From Micromonospora eburnea (GTDB taxonomy: Bacteria > Actinomycetota > Actinomycetes > Mycobacteriales > Micromonosporaceae), in assembly GCF_900090225.1 (NCBI RefSeq), contig NZ_FMHY01000002.1, positions 2,294,001 to 2,358,000 of the forward strand: a stretch of DNA of 64,000 bases. Reading direction: 5' to 3'. Numbering within the stretch: the first letter of the stretch is position 1; every line of letters begins with the position of its first letter. Below are positions 17,225-25,951 of this stretch, in pieces. Under the pieces are notes generated by a model. That model searched no databases. It saw only the letters and a list, made by a program, of their open reading frames with translations, and was not told the origin of the DNA. Made by a program: the position numbers and the translations under genes.

Positions 17225-17533
17225 CGGGCGGCTTCGGGTGTCGCACAACGCGGTGTACGTCTGGCGACGGCGGTGGCTGGCCAGGGTGCGGCCGGTTTGG
17301 CCTCGAAAGGCCCGTCGGGTAGTGGTTGCCGGCTATCCGACGCCCAGCTCGATGCCCTCGCGGCTGCGCTTGAGGAGGGCCCCGCCGCGCACGGCTGGGT
17401 CGAAGACCAGCGTTGGACCCTGGCCCGGGTGGCGGAGCTGATCGCCCGGCTGTTCCGGCTGCGATACACGCTGCGCGGGGTGTCGTTGTTGTTGCATTGC
17501 GTCGGCTTCAGCCCGCAGGCGCGCAAACATTGA
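17225..17533 (+). pseudogene. IS630-family transposase N-terminal remnant
   Basis: The HTH region of an IS630-type transposase is recognisable. It begins RVSHNAVYVWRRRWLA in one frame and continues GQGAAGLASKGPSGSGCRLS, then QLDALAAALEEGPAAHGWVE and DQRWTLARVAELIARLFRLR in the next, so there is a frameshift near 17270. It ends after LRGVSLLLHCVGFSPQARKH, where the family would enter the DDE domain; that domain is absent. The upstream neighbour is also truncated at this junction. No terminal repeats were found. Confidence 0.75.
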
Positions 17534-17727
17534 CCGGGCAGCGGTTGCGGCGAATCATTCGTAGATCAGTTCGACGGATCGGCCAGCCGTTCGGGACTAC
17601 GGCCGCACGGGACCCGGGAATCGGCGTCGGTGACTATCTGGCGTCCGGGGGCAATTGGCCGTGCGGGCTGACGAAAGAGCTGGCAGAGGGCTGGCGGCCG
17701 GGTATTCCCGTACCCGGCCGCTCCCGG

Positions 17728-17934
17728 TCACGAGCCACGGATGACCCGTGCGGCCTCGTCCCCGATGACGCCTGCGGCGGCGCTGCCGGCCGCCCACTTG
17801 GCCGCCTTCCAGACCCCCTTGCCGACGACCTTGGCCGCCTGCTCTGCGGCTTCAGGGTCCTCCCGGACAGCCGCCGAGACGCCACGAATCGCCATACGGA
17901 TCAGACCTACTGCCAGTCCCGTTGCGATAATCAA
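17728..17934 (-). CDS. Small alanine-rich helical protein, unknown function
   Basis: This is a 68-aa protein. An ideal ribosome site (AAGGAGG) lies eight bases before a TTG codon at 17934. A GTG overlapping that site is the only other close option and fits less well. The peptide begins with a hydrophobic stretch (MIIATGLAVGLIRMAIRGVS), continues with an acidic/alanine helix (VREDPEAAEQAAKVVGKGVW) and ends KWAAGSAAAGVIGDEAARVI. The first part could insert in a membrane; the rest is amphipathic. I do not recognise a family. It is divergent from the histidine kinase gene, about 195 bp away, so they may share a control region. Confidence 0.55.
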   Translation of the reverse strand: MIIATGLAVGLIRMAIRGVSAAVREDPEAAEQAAKVVGKGVWKAAKWAAGSAAAGVIGDEAARVIRGS

Positions 17935-18128
17935 CTCTCTCACCTCCTTCGCCGACCGTGGACCCGCCCGACCCGATGCGCCGGCCGTACCACGTCCGCC
18001 CGGGCTACCGATCTGGACGACGGTCGGTGAGGCCAGTAGAGCAGCGGGCCATCCGCACCACCTGACGGCACTTCGGATGTCATACGTTCGGCGGTCGCTC
18101 ACGTCCAGCGCGCGTGGTGCCATGAAAT

Positions 18129-19295
18129 ATGTCCACAAGCGAGTCCGCCGGGCCGGTGAGCGACTCGGCTCGGATGCTGCCCGCGAACGACGCGTTGGAC
18201 CGGGTCACCGCGCTCTGTGGCGCGGCGATGCGCACCACCGTCGCGGTCGTCGGCGGCACCGCCGCCCTGGTGGGCATCGTGCCGCCGGTCCGCGCGTGGC
18301 CCGTGGTCGTCGCCGTGGCGGTGAGCATCGGCTGGTCGGCGGTGTTCGCCTGGATCGCGCTGGACACCGGCCTGCGCGGCTGGCTGATGGCCGTGGACCT
18401 CGCCGTCACCTCCGTGTTCTGCCTGGCTCAGGGGAGGCTGGTCGCCGAACCGATCCTGCCCGGCGGGGTGAGCTGGATCGCGGGCCTGGCCACCATGAGC
18501 ATCGTGATCGCGAATTTCGCCTGGCGGCCGCACGTCGCGGTACCGGCCGGGCTCGTGATCGTCATCGCGCACCTTGTCGGCGCGCGGTGGGGCGGTGCGG
18601 CCGACGGAGGGCTGGTGCCCGCCGGCATCCAGGTGGTGCAGGTGGCCGCCACGGCGGCGCTGATGACCGTGCTACGGCGGGCCGCCCGTGCCGCCGACGA
18701 GACGCTGGCCGCCGCCCGGGCCGCCCAACAGGCCGCCGAAGCGGAACGGGTCCGGCGGGCTGACGAACGGGAACAGAACCGGCGCATGCACGATACGGTG
18801 CTAGCTACCCTGGTCACCATCGGTGCCGGCGGCGTACCGGCTGGTTCCGCCATGCTCCGGGAGCGAGCCGCCAGGGAACTGGCCCTACTCGGGCAGGTCG
18901 GCCAGGCGCCGCGCGTCGACGAGACGGTGTCGCTCGACGCCCATCTGCGTGCGGCCGGCGCTTCCACCGGTCTGCCGATCAACTGGCGACTGGCAGCGTG
19001 CCCAGCGCCAGCACCGGTTGCCGCTGCATTCACCGGCGCCACGGTCGAGGCGCTCGCCAACGTCGCCCGACACGCGCGCGGCGGCCGGGTCGAGGTCCGG
19101 TTGACCGCCGTCGACGGCCGGATTCGGGTCGAGATCACCGACGACGGTCCGGGTTTCGACGCGGGACAGGTGCCGGGCCACCGGTACGGCATCCGGGAGG
19201 CGATCGTCGGCCGGATGCGCTCGGTGGACGGCGATGCCGAGGTCAGTTCCGACGTGGGCCATAAGACGACTGTGCTGCTGCGATGGCCGCGATGA
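18129..19295 (+). CDS. Membrane sensor histidine kinase (DesK/NarX-like class)
   Basis: This 388-aa sensor has about five or six membrane helices in residues 35-185, without a large extracellular domain. A coiled-coil linker (DETLAAARAAQQAAEAERVR) leads to the dimerisation helix with the phospho-acceptor His221 in RRMHDTVLATL. The HATPase domain carries an N box (EALANVARHARG), a G1 box (ITDDGPGFD) and a final GHKTTVLLRWP. It would autophosphorylate and pass phosphate to the response regulator two genes downstream. Its stop overlaps the start of the next gene by ATGA, so the three genes form one operon. The signal is unknown; the mostly membrane-embedded sensor suggests an intramembrane or envelope cue. 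Confidence 0.88.
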   Translation: MSTSESAGPVSDSARMLPANDALDRVTALCGAAMRTTVAVVGGTAALVGIVPPVRAWPVVVAVAVSIGWSAVFAWIALDTGLRGWLMAVDLAVTSVFCLAQGRLVAEPILPGGVSWIAGLATMSIVIANFAWRPHVAVPAGLVIVIAHLVGARWGGAADGGLVPAGIQVVQVAATAALMTVLRRAARAADETLAAARAAQQAAEAERVRRADEREQNRRMHDTVLATLVTIGAGGVPAGSAMLRERAARELALLGQVGQAPRVDETVSLDAHLRAAGASTGLPINWRLAACPAPAPVAAAFTGATVEALANVARHARGGRVEVRLTAVDGRIRVEITDDGPGFDAGQVPGHRYGIREAIVGRMRSVDGDAEVSSDVGHKTTVLLRWPR

Positions 19296-20419
19296 GCACC
19301 GACGCCAGGACCGCCGACGCAACGGCCACCGGTGTGACGGCGCAGGTGGCGGCCAGGTATGCCCGCGGGGCCACCATCGCCGCGGTCGTGATCGCCGGCT
19401 GCTGGCACCTCGGGTTCGACCTGCCGTCGGCCATCATCAACTGGACGGTGTACCGGTGGCCCTGGCTGGTGGCCGGCGTCTGGCTGGTGTACGTCGTCAT
19501 CGGTGCTGTCGGCGCGGTGCTGCTGCTCACCGGGGCGACGCGGCGACGGGCCGCGCGGCTGCTCGCCGTCGCTGCGGTGGGCGTCGCCGCGGCACTGCTC
19601 GCCGCATGTCCTCCTGGGACGCTGGACACCCCCGCAAACTGGGCCACCGGCTCGGTGGGCTGGCTGGCCGTGATCGTGTTGTGGCGCCGACCGTTGGCCG
19701 AACTGCTGGTGTTCCTCGCGGCGAACGCGTTGCTGATGCTCGGGGTGATGATCGTCGCGGACGCGCTCGACCGGATCTCCTTCGCGCGGTACGTGATGGT
19801 GATCCTGGGCAGCCTGACCTTGCAACTGGGCTACAGCATCAGCACCCATGGCTTCGACACAGCCGCCCGGTGGGCCGCCGAGAACTCGGCCCGGCGGGCC
19901 GAGGCGATGGCTCGGCGGACCGCGATCGAGGTGGTGGCGCTGGCCCGGGCCGAACGGTTCCAGACGCTGCGGCGCGCCACCGCGCCGATCCTCGCCGAAC
20001 TGGCCGCCGGGGCGGATCCCGCCGAGCCGGGGATGCGGCACCGCTGCGCGGTGGGGGCGGCCCGGCTGCGCCGCCTGATCGCGGAGACCGACGACAACCC
20101 CGAGCCGCTGCTGCATGAGGTACGTGCCTGCGCCGACGTCGCCGAGCGGCGGGGGGTCATGGTCTCGCTCAACGCGGTGGGCGTACTGCCCGTACCGCCG
20201 GTGGCCGTGCGCCGGGCCCTGACGGAGGCGCCGATCGAGGTGCTCAGCGGTGCCCGGACGTACGCCCGGGTGACGGTCGTGGGCACCGACGCTGGCGTGG
20301 TCCTCAGCGTCATCGCCGACGCCCCGGATGTTGCGGTGCATCCGCACTCTGAGGTCGCCATCGACCAGCACCGAGAGAATGGACGCATATGGATCGAAAC
20401 GCGATGGCCCGCCGAGTGA
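19292..20419 (+). CDS. Kinase-like integral membrane protein lacking the phospho-acceptor His
   Basis: This 375-aa protein mirrors the layout of the preceding kinase. About five or six membrane helices fill residues 20-190 (VIAGCWHLGFDLPSAIINWT, VLLLTGATRRRAARLLAVAA). A helical linker follows (RRAEAMARRTAIEVVALARA), then a helix ERFQTLRRATAPILAELAAG where a kinase would have its histidine, but none is present at the equivalent spot. The C-terminal part (PVPPVAVRRALTEAPIEVLS, VTVVGTDAGVVLSVIADAPD) looks like a shrunken HATPase fold with no recognisable N or G box. It may be a pseudokinase partner that forms heterodimers with or regulates the true kinase. It overlaps the genes on both sides (ATGA with the kinase; 31 bases with the response regulator). 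Confidence 0.75.
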   Translation: MSTDARTADATATGVTAQVAARYARGATIAAVVIAGCWHLGFDLPSAIINWTVYRWPWLVAGVWLVYVVIGAVGAVLLLTGATRRRAARLLAVAAVGVAAALLAACPPGTLDTPANWATGSVGWLAVIVLWRRPLAELLVFLAANALLMLGVMIVADALDRISFARYVMVILGSLTLQLGYSISTHGFDTAARWAAENSARRAEAMARRTAIEVVALARAERFQTLRRATAPILAELAAGADPAEPGMRHRCAVGAARLRRLIAETDDNPEPLLHEVRACADVAERRGVMVSLNAVGVLPVPPVAVRRALTEAPIEVLSGARTYARVTVVGTDAGVVLSVIADAPDVAVHPHSEVAIDQHRENGRIWIETRWPAE

Positions 20420-21099
20420 CCGTCGCGGTCGTGGAGGACCAGCCCGTTGCGGTACAAGGCATCCGATCGTGGATCGAGCAGGATCCGCTGCGGCGGGCGG
20501 AGGTGATCGCCAGCGGGCCCACCATCGCCTCGGTCCTCGACGGACCCGGCTGCCACGCCGACGTGCTGCTGCTGGACCTCGAGCTCAACGGCGTGCTCGT
20601 GACCGACCAGGTCGCTGACCTCTGCGCCGACGGGCGGCGGGTCATCGTCTACTCCAACCACGACGACCCGAAGACCATCATGACCGTCACCGAGGCGGGC
20701 GCGGCCAACTTCATCGCCAAGCACGAAAGCGGCGAGCACTGCGTCGAGACGATCATCGCGGTGGCCACCGACCGCCCGTACGTCACGCCGTCCGTGGCCG
20801 GGGCGATGCTGGCCGAGGAGGCGGTCCAGCGGCCGCAGCTGTCGACACGCGAACGGACGGCGCTGCTGCTGTGGTTCCAGTCGATGTCGAAATCCTCCGT
20901 GGCCAGCCGGATGGGGCTCAGCGAGGCGACCGTGCGGCAGTACATCGACCGGGCCCGGATCAAGTTCGCGAAGGTCGGGCGGCCGGCACCGACCAAAACG
21001 GCGCTGCTGGCCAGGGCGATCGAGGACGGCCTGATCCGGGCCGACGAGGTCGGTGACTACCAGTCGCGGGCGTCGAGCCCGCCGCCCGCTGGGCGCTGA
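20389..21099 (+). CDS. LuxR/NarL-type response regulator
   Basis: This 236-aa regulator has a receiver domain at about 10-130. The acidic pocket is VVEDQP, the phospho-accepting aspartate is Asp63 in LLLDLELNG, the conserved Ser is in VIVYSNHDD and the Lys in NFIAKHESG. The C-terminal helix-turn-helix is at about 150-210 (LSTRERTALLLWFQSMSKSS, then SRMGLSEATVRQYIDRARIK). It overlaps the kinase-like gene by 31 bases if the first ATG is used; a second ATG five codons on reduces this to 16. It is the output of the membrane kinase two genes upstream. A strong hairpin lies nine bases after its stop. The regulated promoters are unknown; the convergent SGNH gene is a neighbour, not a demonstrated target. 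Confidence 0.92.
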   Translation: MDRNAMARRVTVAVVEDQPVAVQGIRSWIEQDPLRRAEVIASGPTIASVLDGPGCHADVLLLDLELNGVLVTDQVADLCADGRRVIVYSNHDDPKTIMTVTEAGAANFIAKHESGEHCVETIIAVATDRPYVTPSVAGAMLAEEAVQRPQLSTRERTALLLWFQSMSKSSVASRMGLSEATVRQYIDRARIKFAKVGRPAPTKTALLARAIEDGLIRADEVGDYQSRASSPPPAGR

Positions 21100-21107
21100 G
21101 CGGCCTA

Positions 21108-21143
21108 CCCCGGGGGAGGCGCAAGGCGACGCCTCTCCCGGGG
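21108..21143. terminator. Bidirectional hairpin terminator between response regulator and SGNH genes
   Basis: CCCCGGGGGAGGCG (21108-21121) pairs with CGCCTCTCCCGGGG (21130-21143) with one mismatch and an 8-nt loop. It separates two convergent genes by only 58 bases, so both transcripts can form it. Confidence 0.75.
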
Positions 21144-21157
21144 ACATCTGGTCCGGT

Positions 21158-22960
21158 CTACTCGACCAGGTGCCGCAGCGAGTCCTCAAGGTGCCGCGCG
21201 TAGCTGCGCTGGCCCGCCTCGTTCGGGTGGAACGTGCCCAGCACGTCGCCCTGCCCGGCCAGCGACTCCGGCATCGTCCGTACCCACCGGGACGGTGCCG
21301 CGGCACAGTAGCCGTGGTTGGTGAACTCGTCGAACATTCCGGAGACGTGCTGCCATCCGTGCCGTGTCGCCGCGGCCCCGACAGCGGCGTTGAGCCCGCC
21401 CAACACGCGACCGTCCGCCCACACCGACTCGTCCGGCGACAGGTTCAGCACCTGGCATGGCTCGACCGGCCCCTTGCGCAACGGATTGAAGTACTCGTTC
21501 AGGTAGACGTCCGACGCGCCGACCCCGAGCGTCCCGGTCAGGGCCGTGGACAGCCGGTCGTACCCGGCGGGCAGCGCAGCGAGGTTACGGTCGAACACGG
21601 CCTGCCGGCGGGTGCAGTCGTAGAACGGGACCAGCAGGCAGGGCATCAGGACGTCCTCGACGACCCGGGTGTCGTTGATTCCCACGGTCACCAGCACCGC
21701 GTCCGGCTGACGCGAACCGATGATTCGCTTCGCCTCCGGCACCTGCGCCGGGATCGGCCGGCCCGGCACCCCGGTGATGCCACCGAAGTCACCCAGCAGC
21801 CCGGCATCGATCGACGCGCCGGTACAGGCCAGGTGCACCACGGTGACCGAGCTGCGCCGGTCCGCCTGTTCCAGAGCCGCCGCCGCGCCCAACGCGCCAG
21901 CCGCCGCCGATCGGTGGCAGCGCGTGTCCTGCCACCGGAGATTACCTGCGGCGGGACTGCCCTCACCCGCCGCCACGGAGTCCCCGAGCACCACGAGCAA
22001 CAGGTCCCTGACCCGGATCGCGCGGGCACCAGCCGCCACCTGCCGCCCACCGGCGCTGGCCTGCACCTGCACGACGTGCGAGCCGTCGGTGTCGTACGAC
22101 ACCGCCTGCTCGCAGCCGCCGGTCAGCGAGTAGTCCCGGCCACCGGTCGAGATGCGGTACGTCAGGCCAGGGTCGCACGGCGCCCCACCGGGGAAGCCGA
22201 CAATGATCGTTGCCGGGTATGACGTGTGCTGCACCTGCGCCGGGGTGTTCGACGGGATGCCGGTGAAGCGGGCTGGCACCGACCAGTCGATCTCCAACGG
22301 GCGGGCACAGCCGATCTCGTCGACCGGGTAGCCAGGGTAAGAGTCAGCACACCGGTCCAGGTCGTCGGGCACCCCGTCGCCATCACCGTCGCGTGGCGGC
22401 TCCTCTGGCAGCGGCAGCGGACCGGCCGCGTACGAGTCGCCGGCACCGGTGGAGTTGGTCCGGTCAAGCACCAGGACAAGCTTTTCGGTGCCGAAACCAT
22501 CGCCGAGAGTGACGGTACTGCCGTCGGGAAAGGTCCGGCCGTATGGGAAGGGCAGCGTGAATGAGGTCGAGCCGGCACCGGAAGAATCCGTGGTCAGCCC
22601 CGCTCCCGGCACCCTGAGAGCATTGTCCGGATAGCAGCCGGGTGCCTCCTCCCACGCCTCGACGCTGAACGACTGTCCCGGATAAAGGTTGTCGGTGACC
22701 TCGATGCTGACCCGCAGTTGGCCGTTCAGCCGAGACAGCGTGACCGTGCCGGCCGCTTCATACTGAGGGTGACCGTCGCAGCCGATGCCACCGACCCGGT
22801 AGAGGGTGTGGGCGGCGGACGGCGAGGGCGACGGAGCCGCGACCTCATCCCCTGCCGACCCCACGTCCGCGCCGAAGGCGGGATACGCCACCGGCATCAG
22901 CGCGAGCACCACCAGGGCCGACAGGGTCGACGCCGCAGTGGCCGAGAACCGCAGTCGCAT
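21158..22960 (-). CDS. Secreted SGNH/GDSL esterase-like protein with a calcium-binding TSP3-like motif
   Basis: This 600-aa exported protein has a signal peptide at residues 1-30 (TLSALVVLALMPVAYPAFGA). A beta-rich N-terminal region of unknown type follows (DGHPQYEAAGTVTLSRLNGQ, then LYPGQSFSVEAWEEAPGCYP). A thrombospondin type-3-like acidic element is next (PRDGDGDGVPDDLDRCADSY), where Asp side chains could bind calcium. After an Ig-like stretch, the SGNH hydrolase domain fills the C-terminal half: block I LVVLGDSVAAGEGSP with the nucleophile Ser, block III VTVGINDTR with Asn, and FHPNEAGQRSYA with the catalytic His. The ATG at 22960 has GAAGGAG six bases upstream. Function is probably cleavage of an ester or acyl group outside the cell; the substrate is unknown. 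Confidence 0.87.
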   Translation of the reverse strand: MRLRFSATAASTLSALVVLALMPVAYPAFGADVGSAGDEVAAPSPSPSAAHTLYRVGGIGCDGHPQYEAAGTVTLSRLNGQLRVSIEVTDNLYPGQSFSVEAWEEAPGCYPDNALRVPGAGLTTDSSGAGSTSFTLPFPYGRTFPDGSTVTLGDGFGTEKLVLVLDRTNSTGAGDSYAAGPLPLPEEPPRDGDGDGVPDDLDRCADSYPGYPVDEIGCARPLEIDWSVPARFTGIPSNTPAQVQHTSYPATIIVGFPGGAPCDPGLTYRISTGGRDYSLTGGCEQAVSYDTDGSHVVQVQASAGGRQVAAGARAIRVRDLLLVVLGDSVAAGEGSPAAGNLRWQDTRCHRSAAAGALGAAAALEQADRRSSVTVVHLACTGASIDAGLLGDFGGITGVPGRPIPAQVPEAKRIIGSRQPDAVLVTVGINDTRVVEDVLMPCLLVPFYDCTRRQAVFDRNLAALPAGYDRLSTALTGTLGVGASDVYLNEYFNPLRKGPVEPCQVLNLSPDESVWADGRVLGGLNAAVGAAATRHGWQHVSGMFDEFTNHGYCAAAPSRWVRTMPESLAGQGDVLGTFHPNEAGQRSYARHLEDSLRHLVE

Positions 22961-23199
22961 ACCAAACTCCTTCGACATTGGAGTGACCTGCGGCCAGTAC
23001 AGCGGCGCGCCGGCCCGCCGGCCTGACACCCCTTCGGTTGACAGCCGATCAACCGTCACGAGACCGACCACGGGTTCAACACCATGGCGGGTGCGACCGG
23101 TCGGGGCGCTGGGGTGCCTCGCCGTCAAGCGGCTCGGGCCCGGCTCGACGAGGGTTTCGCCCCAGGGGCGGAGGACCTCAGCCGTTGCGCGGGACGCCC

Positions 23200-24003
23200 A
23201 GCTTGAGCCGGGCCGGCATTCCCGAGGTTCTGGTGCGGATGCGCTCGGACCGGGTGCTGCGCCGGCCCGCGCCACCCCGGCTGCCCGGCACCACCGGCCG
23301 CCCACCAAGGCATGGCGGCGAGTTCATCTTTGGCGACCCGGGCAGCTGGGGCGCCCCGGACGTGGCCACGACCACCGACACCCGTCTCTACGGCACCGCA
23401 ACCGTGCGGGCCTGGCACCGGCTGCACCCGTGGTTGACTCACCGCACCGCCTGGACCAGCCAGCACGGCCCGCTGCCGATCATCGAGGGCACCGTGATCC
23501 TGCTCCAGGTCGACCGGCTGCCACCAGGTGCCGTCGCGAAACCCGTCTGGCTCTGGTGGTCGCAGGCGACCGCCACTGACGCCGAGGTTGACCTGCTCTG
23601 GCAGGCGTTCCTACGCCGCTTCGACATCGAACACACCTTCCGCATGCTCAAACAAACCCTCGGCTGGACCAGCCCGAAACTGCGAGACCCGCACGCCGCC
23701 GACCGCTGGACCTGGCTCGTCTTGACCGCCTACACCCAACTCCGCCTCGCCCGAGGCGCCGTCGCCGACCTGCGCCGCCCGTGGGAACACCCCGCGTCAC
23801 CCGAGCGGCTCACGTCCGCCCGCGTCCGGCGCGCGTTTCGGCACCTACGTACCAAAGCCGGCAACCCCGCCCGCGCACCGAAACCCTCCCGGCCAGGCCC
23901 TGGGCGACCGCCCGGACACCCCAACCGCCACCGAGCCGCCCGCCACGACGTCCACATCGTCACCGCCACCACCAGCACAAAACTGAAAGGCGGCACTGTC
24001 AGC
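23200..24003 (+). pseudogene. Truncated transposase of the NF041680-like (DDE) group
   Basis: The reading frame matches the C-terminal two thirds of a common actinobacterial transposase: SRAGIPEVLVRMRSDRVLRR, then IGRPPRHG-like TTGRPPRHGGEFIF, STDT-like TTTDTRLYG, KPVWLWWSQ, FLRRFDIEHTFRMLKQTLGW and RPGPGRPPGHPNRHRAARHD. The N-terminal part with the first catalytic residue is missing; sequence resemblance starts abruptly near 23200. It ends near 24003, and the frame continues into unrelated sequence. No terminal inverted repeats were located. It is a dead remnant lying just upstream of the serine hydrolase gene. Confidence 0.75.
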
Positions 24004-24188
24004 GGCCAGTTGGAATTCCCCAAGGACGGCCATCTGTTACGTGACGCTCCGCGATCGCGACGGCAGGCTGTCGCGTTGACGTCGCGGTCGCGTTCGGGGT
24101 TTCACCTAGGTCTGCAACCGGATGCGGCTGCCTCGGCGGCATGGGCATGATCAGCGTCGGTAGATCCGTTGTCAAAAGGGGACGACAC

Positions 24189-25370
24189 GTGGGACTCACA
24201 CGACGCGCGGCACTGGCCGGGATAGCCGGATGTGGGGCCGCGTTGGCGGCCGGCCACCCGGGGACGGCCGCATTCGGTCGGTCCGGCCAGGAAGCCCGCC
24301 CTGACCTACGGTCCGCGCTGGACGCGGTGGTGGCCGCCGGCGCCGTGTGGGCGATCGCCGAGGTACGCACCAACTCCTCGGTCTGGCGCGGCGCCAGCGG
24401 CACCGCCGAACTAGGCGGTACCCGCCCGGCCCCGGTCGGCGGCCGGTACCGGGCGGGCAGCGTCACCAAGACGTTCGTCGCCACGGTGGTCCTGCAACTG
24501 GTCGGCGAGGGCCGGCTCGGCCTGGACGACAGCCTCCAGCATTGGCTGCCCGGCCTGGCACCGGACGACGCTGCCATCACCGTGCGCAACCTGCTTCAAC
24601 ACACCAGCGGCCTGTACGACTACACCGCCGCCCTGCTCCCCGACAACGACAGCTTCCTACGCATCCGGTTCACCACCTTCACGCCCAGCCAACTCGTGGC
24701 GGTCGCCGCCGCCCACCCCGCCGCGTTCCCGCCAGGCACCGGACAGGCGTACTCGAACACCGACTACATCCTGCTCGGCATGCTCATCGAACGAGTCACC
24801 GGCCGGCCGTACCGGGACGAGATCCGGCTACGCCTCCTCGACCCCCTCGGCCTGCGACACACCCAACTGCCCGGCACTTTTCCCCTGGTCACCGGCCCGC
24901 ACGCCAACCTGTACATCCCCGTCAAACGGCAGGGCCGCACCGTGCCTGTCGACGTGACCATGATGAACCCCTCCATGGCCGGGGCCGCCGGCGAAATCAT
25001 CTCCACGACAGCCGAACTCAACCGGTTCTACCGGGCCCTGATCGGCGGGCGACTGCTACGCCCCAGCGAGCTGCGGGACATGCGGAACCCACGTGGCACT
25101 GGCTTCGGACTCGGCCTGGAGGTCGCCGAACTCGACGGCACCACCGTGGTCGGGCACGGCGGTGGCGGGCCCGGCTTCCTCGGACTGTCGTTCACTTCGC
25201 TCAACGGCACCCACCAGATCACCCTCACCACCGCACCGTGGGGCGGCGACCCCACACCCGCCATGATGGCCATGCTGAACACCGCGCTCGCCCCCGTCGG
25301 CACCGTCCAGACGCCCCCGACACAGCCAACCCGAGCCGCTGGCACTACCAACACGTACCGTGATCAATAG
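24189..25370 (+). CDS. Tat-exported serine hydrolase of the beta-lactamase/D-Ala carboxypeptidase (class C) family
   Basis: This 393-aa enzyme has the class-C beta-lactamase / esterase-EstB fold. A Tat signal opens it (LTRRAALAGIAGCGAALAAG). Catalytic motifs follow: SVTK (Ser-x-x-Lys) in YRAGSVTKTFVATV, YSN in QAYSNTDYI, and HGG in VVGHGGGGPG near the C-terminus. The HTSGLYDY segment is also typical. Such proteins act as D-aminopeptidases, carboxypeptidases or esterases at the cell surface; true beta-lactam resistance cannot be inferred. GTG at 24189 is chosen because AAAAGGGGA lies just before it and because it starts at the Tat motif; an upstream ATG at 24141 would add 16 residues before the signal. 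The gene stands alone between IS remnants. Confidence 0.9.
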   Translation: MGLTRRAALAGIAGCGAALAAGHPGTAAFGRSGQEARPDLRSALDAVVAAGAVWAIAEVRTNSSVWRGASGTAELGGTRPAPVGGRYRAGSVTKTFVATVVLQLVGEGRLGLDDSLQHWLPGLAPDDAAITVRNLLQHTSGLYDYTAALLPDNDSFLRIRFTTFTPSQLVAVAAAHPAAFPPGTGQAYSNTDYILLGMLIERVTGRPYRDEIRLRLLDPLGLRHTQLPGTFPLVTGPHANLYIPVKRQGRTVPVDVTMMNPSMAGAAGEIISTTAELNRFYRALIGGRLLRPSELRDMRNPRGTGFGLGLEVAELDGTTVVGHGGGGPGFLGLSFTSLNGTHQITLTTAPWGGDPTPAMMAMLNTALAPVGTVQTPPTQPTRAAGTTNTYRDQ

Positions 25371-25564
25371 CGGCCAGATGGCTCCCCACTAACTGGCCGT
25401 CTGCGGGGAATTCCTGGTGGCCGCCGACACGGCACGAAGAAAACGAAGACTTCGAATAACCCGAGGCCACGCCGCACAGGTTAAAAATCAAGCTAGGCCG
25501 TGTTTCAGAATCGGTCAGCAGGTGCCATGATGTGTCGCTCGCCTGAGGAACTGAGGGGATTCGG

Positions 25565-25882
25565 ATGTTGCACTTGCTGTTCCTGCAGTACACGGGGTCG
25601 GAGCAGGAAGCGGAGCCGTTCGTCGCCGGTCATGTCCTCTTCTTGGAGCGCTATCACCACGAGGGGACGTTCTTGGTGTCCGGGCAGGCGGTGCCCTCGG
25701 CGGAGGGCGGCGCCATCGTGGCCTGCGCCGTCGATCGTGCAGCAGTCGAGCGGATTCTTGCGGAAGACCCGTTTGTCGTGGCGGGGGTCGCTACGTACAC
25801 GGTTACGACGATCGATCCAGGGCGGGTTCACCCGGCGCTGGCGGGCATCCTTGGGGTCGACGCCTCCCGGGTACGCGGCTGA
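25565..25882 (+). CDS. YciI-like (YCII superfamily) small protein
   Basis: This 105-aa ferredoxin-like protein has the YCII plan: a beta strand (MLHLLFLQYTG), then FVAGHVLFLERYHHEGTFLV with the conserved histidine, SGQAVPSAEGGAIVACAVD, and DPFVVAGVATYTVTTIDPGR. Proteins of this family are small dimers; a few are dehydrochlorinase or muconolactone-isomerase-like enzymes, most are uncharacterised. The ATG start gives the full fold and the length is normal. It is monocistronic. The region between the serine hydrolase stop and this start (194 bp) holds its promoter, which I could not define. Confidence 0.82.
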   Translation: MLHLLFLQYTGSEQEAEPFVAGHVLFLERYHHEGTFLVSGQAVPSAEGGAIVACAVDRAAVERILAEDPFVVAGVATYTVTTIDPGRVHPALAGILGVDASRVRG

Positions 25883-25951
25883 TGCCGACTACAACCACTC
25901 GTTGACGGTGGCGATGTGCACGGTGGCGTGGTAGCGGACGGCGAGTTTGAT

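Noticed and set aside
24141..24188. Upstream ATG for the serine hydrolase
   Set aside because: It would place 16 residues before the Tat signal, and the GTG at 24189 has the better ribosome site.
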